Positions 26,748 through 35,403 of a stretch of DNA of 64,000 bases are shown here, piece by piece. The stretch comes from Streptomyces sp. SCL15-4. GTDB taxonomy: Bacteria > Actinomycetota > Actinomycetes > Streptomycetales > Streptomycetaceae. Made by a program: the position numbers and the translations under genes. The stretch lies in the NCBI RefSeq assembly GCF_033366695.1, contig NZ_JAOBTQ010000001.1, forward strand, positions 4,650,001 through 4,714,000. Direction: 5' to 3'. Position 1 is the first letter of the stretch; every line of letters starts with the position of its first letter. The notes under the pieces were generated by a model that was not told where the DNA came from, did not search any database, and saw nothing but the letters and a program-made list of their open reading frames with translations.

Positions 26748-26760
26748 TGACCCTGTGTAC
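26748..26760 (+). promoter_or_regulatory. BldD-like box upstream of cdgB
   Basis: TGACCCTGTGTAC matches the BldD operator pattern TNACNCWGNGTNA at all fixed positions except the last. CdgB is a known BldD target in model Streptomyces, which supports the assignment. Confidence 0.65.
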
Positions 26761-26904
26761 CGAGTGGGCAGCGCGCTGTGATTCAGTGGCGGGGAAGCCG
26801 CACGCACAACGCGAACAGCACCACGAAGAGCCACCGCTGACAACGCGGGAGTAGCGCCGAAGGCAACCCTTGATTCGCTGCGAGGTCTCGGGGGGAGGGC
26901 GAGC

Positions 26905-28560
26905 ATGGAGACCGAGTCGGAGCCGTATGTCCGTCTTGCGTCCCTGCGACAGCTGCACCAGGTCATGGCCGACATGAACACGGCACGCAGCCTGGCGGAC
27001 ACACTGCAGACCGTCGCCGACGGCGCCGTCACCGCTCTCGGCTACGAGATGGCGGCCGTCAACCTGGTCCGCCCCGACGGCGACCTCGTCGTAGCCGCCT
27101 TCTCCGGCAACTCCGCCGCCGAGGCCCTGATCACCGGCCGGACCGGCTCCCGCGAGTCCTGGGAGCGCCGGCTCGCCATGGGCGAACGCTGGGGCGACCT
27201 GATCTTCATACCGCACACCGAGGGCTGGGTCCTGGACGACGACGACGTCCCCCAGTGGTTCACCGACGGGCCCGAGCCGCGCTTCGAGGACGAGTGGCAC
27301 CCCGCCGACCGGCTCTTCGCGCCCATGTACACCCCCGGCGCGCAGGGCGGCTCCTCCGGCGAACTGCTCGGCGTCATATCCGTCGACCGGCCGCGCAACG
27401 GCCGCCGCCCGGGCGCCTGGGGCCGCGAGGCCCTCCAGATGTACGCCTTCCAGGCCGCCATCGCGATCAGCAACGCCCGCCTGCGCTCCAACATGCAGCG
27501 CGCCCTGGTGCGCCTGGAGCGCGAGCAGCAGGCCCTGCGTGCCAGCGAGGAATCCTTCCGTCAGGCGTTCGAGTACGCCCCCTCCGGGATGGCCATCGCC
27601 GAGATGGGCGGCGACCAGCACGGCCGCATCCTGCGCACCAACGACGCCCTGTGCCGGCTGCTGGGCCGTCCCGCCTCCGCGATGCGCCGCTACTCCTTCG
27701 CCGACCTCGTCCACCCCGAGGACATCGGCACCCTGCTGCGCACCTCCGCGGAGGGCGGGCGCGCCGAACTCCGGCTGGGCCGCCGCGACGGCACCTATGT
27801 CTGGGTGTCGCTGCGCAACAGCGTGGTCGCGGACGCCGCCGACGGCCCCCGCTTCCTGCTCACGCACGTGGAGGACATAGAGGAGCGCAAGCGGCGCGAA
27901 CTCCAGCTCGCGCACCGCGCCTCCCACGACTCGCTGACCGGTCTGCCCAACTCCGCCGAGCTGCGCTCGCGCCTGGCGGCCCGGCTGTGCCGGCGCCCCT
28001 CCCACGCCGGTGCCCTGGAGTCCCTGGACGCGGCCTACGGCCACCCGGCCCACGACATCCCGGCCGGCCACGGCTTCGACTTCGCACCGGGCACGGAGGC
28101 GTACGACGCCTACGACCACCATGTGCACACCATCGCCCCCGAGGACGGCCGCGACGACGGCACCAAGGGCCTCGCCGTCCTCTTCTGCGACCTCGACGGC
28201 TTCAAGTCGATCAACGACCGGTTCGGGCACAACGCGGGCGACGCGGTCCTCATCGAGGTGGCCCGGCGGCTGAGCAACGGCGTCCGGGACGGGGACACGG
28301 TGGCCCGGCTCGGCGGCGACGAGTTCGTGATCCTCGCCGACGGCCTCGGCCGGGCCGACGCCCAAGACCTCGCCGTACGGCTGCGCAACGAGATCATCCA
28401 GCCGATCCGGGCCGAGGGCCGGTCCGTCCGGGTGGGCGCGAGCTTCGGCATCGGGTGGGCGCACTGCGGCATGACGGCGGACGAGGTGCTGAAGTCCGCT
28501 GACGAGCGGATGTACGTAGAGAAACGATCTCGTCCCAAACAGCATCGCCGCGCGGGCTGA
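26905..28560 (+). CDS. cdgB: GAF-PAS-GGDEF diguanylate cyclase CdgB
   Basis: A 551-residue soluble cyclase making c-di-GMP from two GTP. Order: N-terminal helix and GAF domain (about 10-195, TVADGAVTALGYEMAAVNLV), PAS/PAC (about 210-330, FRQAFEYAPSGMAIAEM; VEDIEERKRREL), then a GGDEF domain split by an insert rich in His/Asp/Tyr (about 370-415). The catalytic GGDEF (470-474) and the product-inhibition site RDGD (461-464, five residues before it) are intact, so an active, feedback-inhibited enzyme is expected. Domain order and length match Streptomyces CdgB, which acts through BldD on development. GGGGGGAGGG precedes the ATG. Confidence 0.94.
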   Translation: METESEPYVRLASLRQLHQVMADMNTARSLADTLQTVADGAVTALGYEMAAVNLVRPDGDLVVAAFSGNSAAEALITGRTGSRESWERRLAMGERWGDLIFIPHTEGWVLDDDDVPQWFTDGPEPRFEDEWHPADRLFAPMYTPGAQGGSSGELLGVISVDRPRNGRRPGAWGREALQMYAFQAAIAISNARLRSNMQRALVRLEREQQALRASEESFRQAFEYAPSGMAIAEMGGDQHGRILRTNDALCRLLGRPASAMRRYSFADLVHPEDIGTLLRTSAEGGRAELRLGRRDGTYVWVSLRNSVVADAADGPRFLLTHVEDIEERKRRELQLAHRASHDSLTGLPNSAELRSRLAARLCRRPSHAGALESLDAAYGHPAHDIPAGHGFDFAPGTEAYDAYDHHVHTIAPEDGRDDGTKGLAVLFCDLDGFKSINDRFGHNAGDAVLIEVARRLSNGVRDGDTVARLGGDEFVILADGLGRADAQDLAVRLRNEIIQPIRAEGRSVRVGASFGIGWAHCGMTADEVLKSADERMYVEKRSRPKQHRRAG

Positions 28561-28677
28561 GCCGCAGGTCAGCGGGCTGACGCGATCCAGGTCACCCGTT
28601 CGGGGGACGGAGAGCGGGTAGGCTCGCCATTCCAACCCGTACCCCATCCGCCCGCACCTGTTGAGGAGTACCAAGGG

Positions 28678-29625
28678 ATGACGCCCGGCGACAACGGCGC
28701 GAGCACGCCCGAGGACGACGACCCGTTCGGCTACCTGTACGCAGACGGCCAGGCCCGGGGAGCCCAGCCGCCGTCCGGTGGTTACGGCTACCCGAACTCG
28801 GTCAGCAGGGTGCGCACGGTCGGCGAGCGCCAGTACGGTCAGCAGCCGGGGTCCTACGGCCAGCCGCCGCAGGGCACGTACGGCCAGGGCGTCCCGCAGC
28901 AGGGGGCCTACGGCCAGCCGAACGCCCACTACCAGGCCCCGGAGACGCTGCCCGGCGGCGCGCCCCCGGCCGGCCGCCGTTCCGCCCCGCCCGCGCCCGG
29001 CCGCCGCGGCCCGAACACCAAGGGCCTGCTGATCGGCGCGATAGCCGTGGTCGCCGCGGTCGTCATCGGCATCAGCGTCGCGATGTTCAACGACACCGAC
29101 GACGACAAGTCCGGCGACCAGGCCACCCCGGCCCCGACCCAGTCCCAGAGCCAGTCCCCGAGCCCGTCGGGCAGCAGCTCGCCCACGGCCGGAGAGCTGC
29201 CGAAGACCGACGCGAGCGCCCTCCAGCTGGCGGGCGGCGCGGCGAAGGTGTCGGACGTGCAGGGGGCGCAGGCCGCCGGCGGGATCTACGTGGGCGGCCT
29301 GAACACGGCGGGCGCCTCGGTGACCTGGACGGTCGACAACATCCCCGAGGACGGCGCGTACACCGTCTTCACGCGGTACAGCGTGACCGGTGAGGACCAG
29401 TCGATGACGGTGTCCGTCAACGGCAAGGAGTTCGGCAGCAAGATCCGGTTCAAGAACTGGCGGAGCGCGGCCGACGGCGACTTCGCCAAGGGCTGGACGA
29501 GTTCCTACGTGTGGCCCAGCCTGAGCAAGGGCCGCAACACCATCTCGGTCTCCTGCCAGCCCGGCGACAAGTGCAACGTCCTGCTGGACCAGATGTGGAT
29601 CAAGAAGGGCCGGGTCACCCGCTAG
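28678..29625 (+). CDS. membrane-anchored protein with extracellular CBM35-like domain
   Basis: A 315-residue protein. Residues 1-110 are cytoplasmic and disordered with repeated YGQ units (QYGQQPG, TYGQGVPQQGAYGQP). One membrane span follows at about 117-138 (GLLIGAIAVVAAVVIGISVAM), then a Ser/Pro/Gln linker, then a C-terminal beta-sandwich of about 135 residues resembling carbohydrate-binding module 35 (GGIYVGGLNTAGASVTWTV, YTVFTRYSV, CNVLLDQMWIKKG). It probably binds wall or extracellular glycan. It follows cdgB by 117 bases. Its stop codon lies inside a shared terminator palindrome. Confidence 0.82.
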   Translation: MTPGDNGASTPEDDDPFGYLYADGQARGAQPPSGGYGYPNSVSRVRTVGERQYGQQPGSYGQPPQGTYGQGVPQQGAYGQPNAHYQAPETLPGGAPPAGRRSAPPAPGRRGPNTKGLLIGAIAVVAAVVIGISVAMFNDTDDDKSGDQATPAPTQSQSQSPSPSGSSSPTAGELPKTDASALQLAGGAAKVSDVQGAQAAGGIYVGGLNTAGASVTWTVDNIPEDGAYTVFTRYSVTGEDQSMTVSVNGKEFGSKIRFKNWRSAADGDFAKGWTSSYVWPSLSKGRNTISVSCQPGDKCNVLLDQMWIKKGRVTR

Positions 29626-29651
29626 GTGTGCTGTCCGGACAGCACACCTAG
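29622..29651. terminator. 30-bp perfect palindrome supplying both stop codons
   Basis: CTAGGTGTGCTGTCC and its exact complement form a loop-free 30-base palindrome. Its left CTAG carries the TAG stop of the CBM35-like gene (29623-29625) and its right CTAG the TAG stop of the convergent kinase gene (29650-29648). Confidence 0.9.
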
Positions 29652-30580
29652 GCCGCGCCGGCCACTCCCGTGATGCGGACCCGGCCGAGGAGTTCCGCGT
29701 ACACGGCCCGGTCGAACTCGCCGGCCGCCGGGGCCCGTACCGTCGCCGCCGACAGGGCGGTCGCGCGGATCAGGCGGTCCGGCCACGGGATGCCTTCCGC
29801 CAGACCGGAGAGCAGGCCGGCCACCGCCGAGTCGCCGGCGCCGGTCGGATTGCCGGGGACGCGGGCCGGCGGGGCGGCGCGCCAGTGGCCCTCGGGGGTG
29901 ACGGCGAGCAGGCCCTCCGCGCCGAGGGAGGCGACCACCGCGTGCGCGCCCCTGCGGCGGGCGTCCTGGGTGGCGCGCAACGGCTCGTGGGAGCCGGTGA
30001 GTTCGGCCAGTTCCTCGGCGTTCGGCTTGATGACGTCCGGCCGGGCGGCGACCCCGCGGCGCAGCGGCTCGCCGCTGGTGTCCAGCAGCACCGGCACGCC
30101 CGCGGACCGGGCCGCGCGGACCAGGCCCGCGTACGCGCCCACCGGCACCCCCGGCGGCAGGCTGCCGCACAGCGCCACGGCCGAGGCATCCGGCAGCAGC
30201 TCCTGGTACCGGCGGAGGAAGCCCGCCCACTCGGCCGGGGTGATCTGCGGGCCCGGCTCGTTCAGCTGGGTGGTGTCGCCGGTCAGCTCGTCCACCACCG
30301 CGACGGTGCGCCGGCTCGCCCCGGAGACCGCCACCAGCGCGTCCGCCGGGCCGCCGGGCACCTCGGCCAGCATCGACCGCAGGGCCTCGCCGGTGCCGCC
30401 GCCCGCGAAGCCGGTGACCGTGACCTCGTGGCCGAGGGCGGCCAGCACCCGGGCGACGTTCACGCCCTTGCCGCCCGGGCGTTCGGTGACCTCCGAGACG
30501 CGGTGCGAGGCGTGCGGCCGCAGCGACCGCACGCGGTAGGTGATGTCGAGAGCGGTGTTCAGCGTGACCGTGAGGATCAC
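29648..30580 (-). CDS. 1-phosphofructokinase-family sugar kinase (PfkB/LacC type)
   Basis: A 310-residue ribokinase-fold kinase. The N-terminal motif MILTVTLNTALDITYRV and GGKGVNVARVLAALG are the 1-phosphofructokinase/tagatose-6-phosphate kinase signature. The anion hole and catalytic base are in NPTGAGDSAVAGLLSGLA. It phosphorylates a hexose phosphate, probably fructose-1-phosphate or tagatose-6-phosphate. No fructose PTS gene is adjacent. It lies just downstream of nagA on the same strand, which suggests aminosugar or galactosaminide-derived tagatose-6-phosphate, but that is inference. Confidence 0.85.
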   Translation of the reverse strand: MILTVTLNTALDITYRVRSLRPHASHRVSEVTERPGGKGVNVARVLAALGHEVTVTGFAGGGTGEALRSMLAEVPGGPADALVAVSGASRRTVAVVDELTGDTTQLNEPGPQITPAEWAGFLRRYQELLPDASAVALCGSLPPGVPVGAYAGLVRAARSAGVPVLLDTSGEPLRRGVAARPDVIKPNAEELAELTGSHEPLRATQDARRRGAHAVVASLGAEGLLAVTPEGHWRAAPPARVPGNPTGAGDSAVAGLLSGLAEGIPWPDRLIRATALSAATVRAPAAGEFDRAVYAELLGRVRITGVAGAA

Positions 30581-30702
30581 CCGGGCCGACCTCCCTCGAA
30601 GTCCGTGCGGTGTCTGCGGTTTCCGGGGCCTCGATCATGCCAAAGAGACGGCCACCGGCCCAGTGCGCGGGCAGGTCGTCGTCTCCTCGACAGGGTTACG
30701 GA

Positions 30703-31917
30703 TCAGGGCAGTTGGGGCGCTACCACCCATTCGCCCCGCCGCATCACGCCCTTCAGCCGGAAGTCCGCGTCCAGCAGCACCAGGTCGGCGTCCTTGCCGG
30801 GCTCCAGCGAGCCGACCCGGTCGTCCAGGCCCAGCAGGCGCGCCGGGTTGGCCGACAGCGCGGCCACCACGTCCTCGACCGGCAGCCCGTCGACGGTCAC
30901 CGCCCGCCGGAACGCCCGGTCCAGGGTGAGCGTGGAGCCCGCGATCGAGCCGCCCTCCACCAGCCGGGCCACGCCGTCGCTGACCTCGACCTCCAGCGGG
31001 CCGAGCAGATAGCGGCCGTCGCCGCTGCCGGCCGCGTCCATGGCGTCGGTGATGAACGCGACCCGGTCCGCGCCGGCGTGCCGGAACGCCAGTTCCAGCG
31101 CGGCCGGGTGCAGATGGACGCCGTCGTTGATCAGCTCGACGGTGACCCGCTCGTCCTCCAGCAGCGCGGCGATCGGGCCGGGCGCGCGGTGGTTCAGCGC
31201 GGGCATGGCGTTGAAGAGGTGGGTGGCGACCGTGGCGCCCGCGTCGATGGCCTCGGCCGTCTGCTCGTAGCTCGCGTCCGTGTGCCCGATCGCCGCGATC
31301 ACGCCGTGCTCGGCGAGCAGCCGTACGGAGTCGATGCCGCCGGGCAGTTCGGTGGCGAGGGTGACCATCTTCGCGTGGCCGCGCCCGGCGTCGATCAGCT
31401 TGCGGACCTCGGCCGGGTCCGGGTCGCGCAGCAGCGCCTCGGAGTGCGCGCCCTTGCGGCACGGCGAGATGAACGGGCCCTCGAAGTGGATGCCCGCGAT
31501 CTCGCCCTGCTCGGCCAGCTCGCCGAGCAGGGCGGCCTGGCGGACCAGCAGGTCCATCTCCTCGGTGACGGTGGAGGCGACGAGCGTGGTGGTGCCGTGC
31601 AGCCGGTGGGCGTGCACGGCCGTCAGGACGTCCTCGGCCGTGCCGGCGAAGGAGGCACCGCCGCCGCCGTGGTTGTGCAGGTCCACGAAGCCGGGGACCA
31701 GCCAGTGGCCGGTGACGTCGACGACCTCGGCGCCGGCCGGCGCGGTGGCGGCGATGCGGGTGCCGTCGACCGCCAGCCGGCCGTTCTCCACGGTCCCGGT
31801 GGGCAGCACCACGCGCGCGCCGGTGAGCACCTGTGGCGTCGTCGTGGCGGAGCGCGCAGTTCCCCGCGTCCCTCTCGGGGCGCCGTCCGGGGCCGGAGTT
31901 TCCCGCTCGGTTGCCAT
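30703..31917 (-). CDS. nagA: N-acetylglucosamine-6-phosphate deacetylase
   Basis: A 404-residue amidohydrolase producing glucosamine-6-phosphate, the allosteric signal of DasR in Streptomyces. Features: DLHNHGGGGASF metal/substrate region, HFEGPFISPCRKGAH, IGHTDASYEQ, THLFNAMPALNHR, and the catalytic Asp in VAFITDAMDAAGSGDG. An N-terminal extension of about 35 residues precedes the first strand (VLTGARVVLPTGTVENGRL), so an internal start is possible. The start ATG overlaps the nagK stop by one base. The dre-like sites at 32892-32925 are the likely control point. Confidence 0.93.
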   Translation of the reverse strand: MATERETPAPDGAPRGTRGTARSATTTPQVLTGARVVLPTGTVENGRLAVDGTRIAATAPAGAEVVDVTGHWLVPGFVDLHNHGGGGASFAGTAEDVLTAVHAHRLHGTTTLVASTVTEEMDLLVRQAALLGELAEQGEIAGIHFEGPFISPCRKGAHSEALLRDPDPAEVRKLIDAGRGHAKMVTLATELPGGIDSVRLLAEHGVIAAIGHTDASYEQTAEAIDAGATVATHLFNAMPALNHRAPGPIAALLEDERVTVELINDGVHLHPAALELAFRHAGADRVAFITDAMDAAGSGDGRYLLGPLEVEVSDGVARLVEGGSIAGSTLTLDRAFRRAVTVDGLPVEDVVAALSANPARLLGLDDRVGSLEPGKDADLVLLDADFRLKGVMRRGEWVVAPQLP

Positions 31918-32864
31918 CAGGTGCTTACCTCCGGAGTCGTAGGAGTGGTCGTCAGCAGGTCGCGGGCCAGCAGCCCCGCGCCCAGGCAGCCGGCGCTGTC
32001 GCCGAGGGCGGCGGGGACGAGGGCGGGCGCCTTCTGGAAGGTGATCCGTCGCCGGACGGCGTCCCGCAGCGGTCGGAACAACACTTCCCCCGCCTCGGCG
32101 AGCCCGCCACCGATGATCAGCGTGCGCGGGTCCAGCAGGGTGACGGCGGTGAGCAGGCCGTCGGCGAGCGCGTCCACCGCCTCCTGCCAGACCCGGACGG
32201 CGTTCGGGTCACCGGACGCGACGGCCCGGGCGCAGTCCGCCGCGTCCGCGTCCGGGTTGCCGCAGGCCGCGGCCCAGGCCGCGCTGACGGCGGCGGCGGA
32301 GGCGTACCGCTCCAGACAGCCGCGCTGTCCGCAGGGGCAGTCGGTGCCGCAGGGCCGTACGACGATGTGGCCGATCTCGCCCGCGAAGCCGTGCGCGCCG
32401 GACTCCACCCGCCCGCCGATGCCGATCGCGCCGGCGATCCCGGTGCCCAGCGCCAGGAACAGGAACCGGTCCGTGCCGCGGCCCGCGCCGATGCGGCCCT
32501 CGGCGAGACCGCCGGTGCGCACGTCGTGGCCGAGGGCGACGGGCATGGCGAGCCGGTCGGCGAGCAGCGAGCGCAAGGGGACGTCCCGCCAGCCGAGGTT
32601 GGCGGAGTAGACGGCGGTGCCGTCGGCTTCGTCGACGATGCCGGGGACGGCGATGCCGGCCGCGCCGGCGGGCTCGCCGTACTGCTCGGCGCCGTGCGCG
32701 CGCAGGTCGGCGGCGAAGTCGAGGATGCCCGCCACGACGGCCTCCGGGCCGCGGTCGCGGCCGGTGGAGCGGCGGTCGCGGTGCAGCAGCGTGCCGTCGG
32801 CGCCGACGAGGGCCGCCTTCATCCCGGTACCGCCCACGTCCAGGGCGATGACATGTCTCACCAC
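31917..32864 (-). CDS. nagK: ROK-family N-acetylglucosamine kinase
   Basis: A 315-residue ROK kinase (ALDVGGTGMKAALVG phosphate motif; catalytic ALGHDVRTGGLAEG; ALGTGIAGAIGIGG; zinc cluster CGTDCPCGQRGCLERYASA). The pairing with nagA supports GlcNAc phosphorylation rather than glucose phosphorylation; in model Streptomyces this nagKA pair lets cells use and sense GlcNAc. The GTG at 32864 (or the adjacent GTG at 32861) starts the gene. Two DasR-like operators lie 28-61 bases upstream and are shared with the divergent sugar-binding lipoprotein. Confidence 0.9.
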   Translation of the reverse strand: MVRHVIALDVGGTGMKAALVGADGTLLHRDRRSTGRDRGPEAVVAGILDFAADLRAHGAEQYGEPAGAAGIAVPGIVDEADGTAVYSANLGWRDVPLRSLLADRLAMPVALGHDVRTGGLAEGRIGAGRGTDRFLFLALGTGIAGAIGIGGRVESGAHGFAGEIGHIVVRPCGTDCPCGQRGCLERYASAAAVSAAWAAACGNPDADAADCARAVASGDPNAVRVWQEAVDALADGLLTAVTLLDPRTLIIGGGLAEAGEVLFRPLRDAVRRRITFQKAPALVPAALGDSAGCLGAGLLARDLLTTTPTTPEVST

Positions 32865-32891
32865 CCGCCTAGTGTGACCCTCCCACCCGCG

Positions 32892-32907
32892 AGAGGTCTA
32901 GTCCACT
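32892..32907. promoter_or_regulatory. DasR-responsive element (dre) 1
   Basis: AGAGGTCTAGTCCACT matches the dre consensus ACTGGTCTAGACCACT at 13 of 16 positions. It lies between divergent nagK and the sugar-binding lipoprotein gene, where DasR control by glucosamine-6-phosphate is expected. Confidence 0.8.
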
Positions 32908-32909
32908 CA

Positions 32910-32925
32910 CGTGGTGTAGACCTTA
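32910..32925. promoter_or_regulatory. DasR-responsive element (dre) 2, weaker
   Basis: CGTGGTGTAGACCTTA matches the dre consensus at about 10-11 of 16 positions, with the TGG-TAGACC core kept. It is two bases from dre 1; together the GGTCTAGTCCAC and GTGGTGTAGACC halves form a larger imperfect inverted repeat. Confidence 0.55.
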
Positions 32926-32966
32926 TGTGTCCATATGTTGAACGGTCAGACGGCAGGGTTGGGGCT

Positions 32967-34256
32967 TTGAGGGTGCGTCGGGGTACGGCAGGAACGATCG
33001 CGGTGGTGTCCGCACTGGGCATGACGGCGGTTCTCGGCGGCTGCGGGAGCACGGGCTCCTCGGAGGTCACGCTCAGACTCGTCGCCGCCGACTACGGCGA
33101 CTCCGCTGGGCACAGCTCCAAGAAGTACTGGGACGGCCTGGTCAAGGACTACGAGGCGAAGCACCCCGACGTGCAGGTCGAGGTCAGCGTCTACTCCTGG
33201 AACGACGTCGACCGCAAGGTCAAGGAGATGGTCGACGCCGGGCACGCCCCCGACCTCGCCCAGATCGGCGCCTACGCCGACTACGCAGCCGCCGGCAAGC
33301 TCTACCCGGCCTCGGAGCTGCTCTCCATCCGCACCCAGGCCAACTTCCTCTCCCAGCTCTCCGACGCCGGCCAGTGGAAGTACACGCAGTACGGCATCCC
33401 GTTCGCCGCCTCCACCCGCGTGCTCTTCTACAACAAGACCCTGTTCGCCAAGGCCGGCATCACCCCGCCCGGCACCTGGGCCGAGCTGGCCGCCGACGCC
33501 GCGGCGCTGGAGAGCAAGGGCGTGAAGTACCCCTTCGCACTGCCGCTCGGCCCGGAGGAGGCCCAGGCCGAGACCATGCAGTGGCTGCTCGCCGGCGGCA
33601 ACGGCGGCAGCGGCTACACCGACGACATCGGCACCTACACGATCGACTCCGCCACCAACGTCTCCACCTTCACCTGGCTCAAGGACGAGCTGGTCGACAA
33701 GGGGCTCACCGGCCCCGTCGCCCCCGGCAGGCTCAACCGCGCCGACGCCTTCGCCGCCTTCGCCGACGGCAAGGTCGGCATGCTCAACGGCCACCCGACG
33801 CTGATCCAGCAGGCCGCCAAGAAGGGTGTGAAGTTCGGCACCGTGCCGATGCCGGGCCGCACCGGCAAGGCCAGGGCCTCCATGGGCGTCGCCGACTGGA
33901 TGATGGCCTTCAAGCAGAACGGGCACCGCGACCAGATCGGCGACTTCCTCGACTTCGTCTACTCCGACAAGAACGTCCTGGACTTCTCCCGCACCTACGG
34001 CCTGCTGCCCGTCACCAGCTCCGCGTCCAACGCCATGAGCGCCTCGGACCGGCCCGGCGACAAGGTCCTGCGGCCCTTCCTGGAAGAGCTGCCCAGCACC
34101 GAGCTGTACCCGGTCGGCAAGACCTCCTGGGCGGCGGTCAGCGCGGCCGTGAAGCAGAACATCGGCCAGGCCGTCGCGCCGAACGGCAGCCCCTCCGGCG
34201 TGCTGACCCGGCTCCAGTCGACGGCCACGGCGGCCGACAGCAGCACCGCGAACTGA
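32967..34256 (+). CDS. extracellular sugar-binding lipoprotein of an ABC importer, orphan
   Basis: About 429 residues. It has a lipoprotein signal (VRRGTAGTIAVVSALGMTAV then lipobox VLGGC with C26 from the TTG start) and a CUT1-type solute-binding fold: LRLVAADYG, YWDGLVKDYEAKHPDVQVEV, APDLAQIGAYADYAAAG, IPFAASTRVLFYNKTLFAKAG. The TTG at 32967 has AGGG eight bases upstream; a GTG at 32973 is an alternative, and an ATG at 32925 would start inside the operator. No permease genes follow; MsiK (12485-13621) could energise it with permeases elsewhere. The dre sites point to amino-sugar oligomers as cargo. Confidence 0.87.
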   Translation: MRVRRGTAGTIAVVSALGMTAVLGGCGSTGSSEVTLRLVAADYGDSAGHSSKKYWDGLVKDYEAKHPDVQVEVSVYSWNDVDRKVKEMVDAGHAPDLAQIGAYADYAAAGKLYPASELLSIRTQANFLSQLSDAGQWKYTQYGIPFAASTRVLFYNKTLFAKAGITPPGTWAELAADAAALESKGVKYPFALPLGPEEAQAETMQWLLAGGNGGSGYTDDIGTYTIDSATNVSTFTWLKDELVDKGLTGPVAPGRLNRADAFAAFADGKVGMLNGHPTLIQQAAKKGVKFGTVPMPGRTGKARASMGVADWMMAFKQNGHRDQIGDFLDFVYSDKNVLDFSRTYGLLPVTSSASNAMSASDRPGDKVLRPFLEELPSTELYPVGKTSWAAVSAAVKQNIGQAVAPNGSPSGVLTRLQSTATAADSSTAN

Positions 34257-34291
34257 GCGCGCCGCCCCGGCCGGCCGCTACCGTGGCCGGC

Positions 34292-34516
34292 ATGGAACTG
34301 GGCAGCCGCGAACGAGCCATCCTGGCGCTGGAGCGCCGGGCCTTTGCCGGGCCCGGCGCGAAGGAGCGCGCCATCCGCGAGGAACTGGACCTGTCCCCGG
34401 TCCGCTACTACCAGCTCCTCAACGCCCTCTTGGACGACGAGCGCGCCCTCGCCCACGACCCGGTCACGGTCAACCGCCTGCGCCGCGTCCGGCAGGCGCG
34501 CCGCGCGGAGCGCTGA
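34292..34516 (+). CDS. DUF3263-like small DNA-binding protein
   Basis: A 74-residue basic protein (MELGSRERAILALERRAF, GAKERAIREELDLSPVRYYQLLNALLDDERAL, then VNRLRRVRQARRAER). The central helices read as a helix-turn-helix (LDLSPVRYYQLLNALL), as in actinobacterial DUF3263 proteins. Role unknown, probably regulatory. It starts at ATG 34292, 35 bases after the binding-protein gene, and precedes otsB. Confidence 0.8.
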   Translation: MELGSRERAILALERRAFAGPGAKERAIREELDLSPVRYYQLLNALLDDERALAHDPVTVNRLRRVRQARRAER

Positions 34517-34569
34517 CCTCCTGCTCCGGCCGAGGCGTGAGCCCGGCCCGCGCCGGATACTGTCCCGGT

Positions 34570-35403
34570 ATGGACCCTCTGCCCCTTCCGCAGACCCGGA
34601 CCGGCCGTGACGGACTCGCCGCGCTGCTCGCGCGGCCGCGCACCGCGCTGATCGGCCTGGACTTCGACGGCACCCTGGCCCCCATCGTCGCCGACCCCGA
34701 GCAGGCCCGCGCCCACCCCGACGCCGTGCCCGCGCTGGCCGCCCTCGCGCCCGGGATCGCCTCCGTGGCCGTGATCACCGGCCGGCCGCCCGAGGTCGCC
34801 GTCCGCTACGGCGGCTTCGCCGGCGTCCCCGGCCTGGAACACCTCACCGTCCTCGGCCACTACGGCGCCGAACGCTGGGACGCGGCCACCGGCACCGTCA
34901 CCGCGCCGCCGCCGCATCCCGGCGTGGCCGCCGCCCGCGCCGAACTGCCCGGCCTGCTGGAGCGGGCCGGCGCCGGCGACGGCGTCCGGATCGAGGAGAA
35001 GGGCCGGGCGCTCGCGGTGCACACCCGCCGCGCCGCCGACCCGCAGGCCGCCTTCGACTCCCTGCGCGCCCCTCTCGCCGACCTCGCCGGCCGCCACGGA
35101 CTGATCGTCGAACCCGGCCGCATGGTGCTGGAGCTGCGCCCGCCCGGCATGGACAAGGGCGTGGCCCTCCTGGACCACGCCCGTGCCGTCGGCGCCGGCT
35201 GCGTCGTCTACGCCGGCGACGACCTCGGCGACCTGCCCGCCTTCACCGCGGTCGACAAGCTCCGCGCCGACGGCGTCCCCGGCCTGCTGATCTGCAGCGG
35301 CAGCACGGAGGTCACCGAACTGGCGGAACGCGCCGACCTGGTCGTGGACGGCCCCGAAGGAGTCGTCGCACTGCTGCGGAGCCTCGCCGCTCAGCTCGGC
35401 TGA
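34570..35403 (+). CDS. otsB: trehalose-6-phosphate phosphatase
   Basis: A 277-residue HAD phosphatase releasing trehalose from trehalose-6-phosphate. Catalytic nucleophile D31 and acid D33 lie in GLDFDGTLAPIV; motif II is AVITGRP, the lysine is in GMDKGVAL, and the metal Asp pair is in YAGDDLGDLPAF. The cap domain (about 95-195) is of the T6PP type. The ATG at 34570 was chosen because it directly precedes the conserved start. The last 13 bases overlap the convergent otsA end, so the trehalose pair is arranged tail to tail. Confidence 0.92.
   Translation: MDPLPLPQTRTGRDGLAALLARPRTALIGLDFDGTLAPIVADPEQARAHPDAVPALAALAPGIASVAVITGRPPEVAVRYGGFAGVPGLEHLTVLGHYGAERWDAATGTVTAPPPHPGVAAARAELPGLLERAGAGDGVRIEEKGRALAVHTRRAADPQAAFDSLRAPLADLAGRHGLIVEPGRMVLELRPPGMDKGVALLDHARAVGAGCVVYAGDDLGDLPAFTAVDKLRADGVPGLLICSGSTEVTELAERADLVVDGPEGVVALLRSLAAQLG

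Larger units (their letters stand above)
26536..26904. other. 369-base regulatory region upstream of cdgB
   Basis: No credible coding frame is present. The region holds a near-perfect Crp-type palindrome (26715-26734) and a BldD-type box (26748-26760) about 150 bases upstream of the cdgB start. It is also the upstream region of the divergent flavin reductase gene. Confidence 0.7.

Noticed and set aside
28800..28930. Tandem repeat element
   Set aside because: The periodicity is codons for YGQ units of the membrane protein, not an independent repeat.
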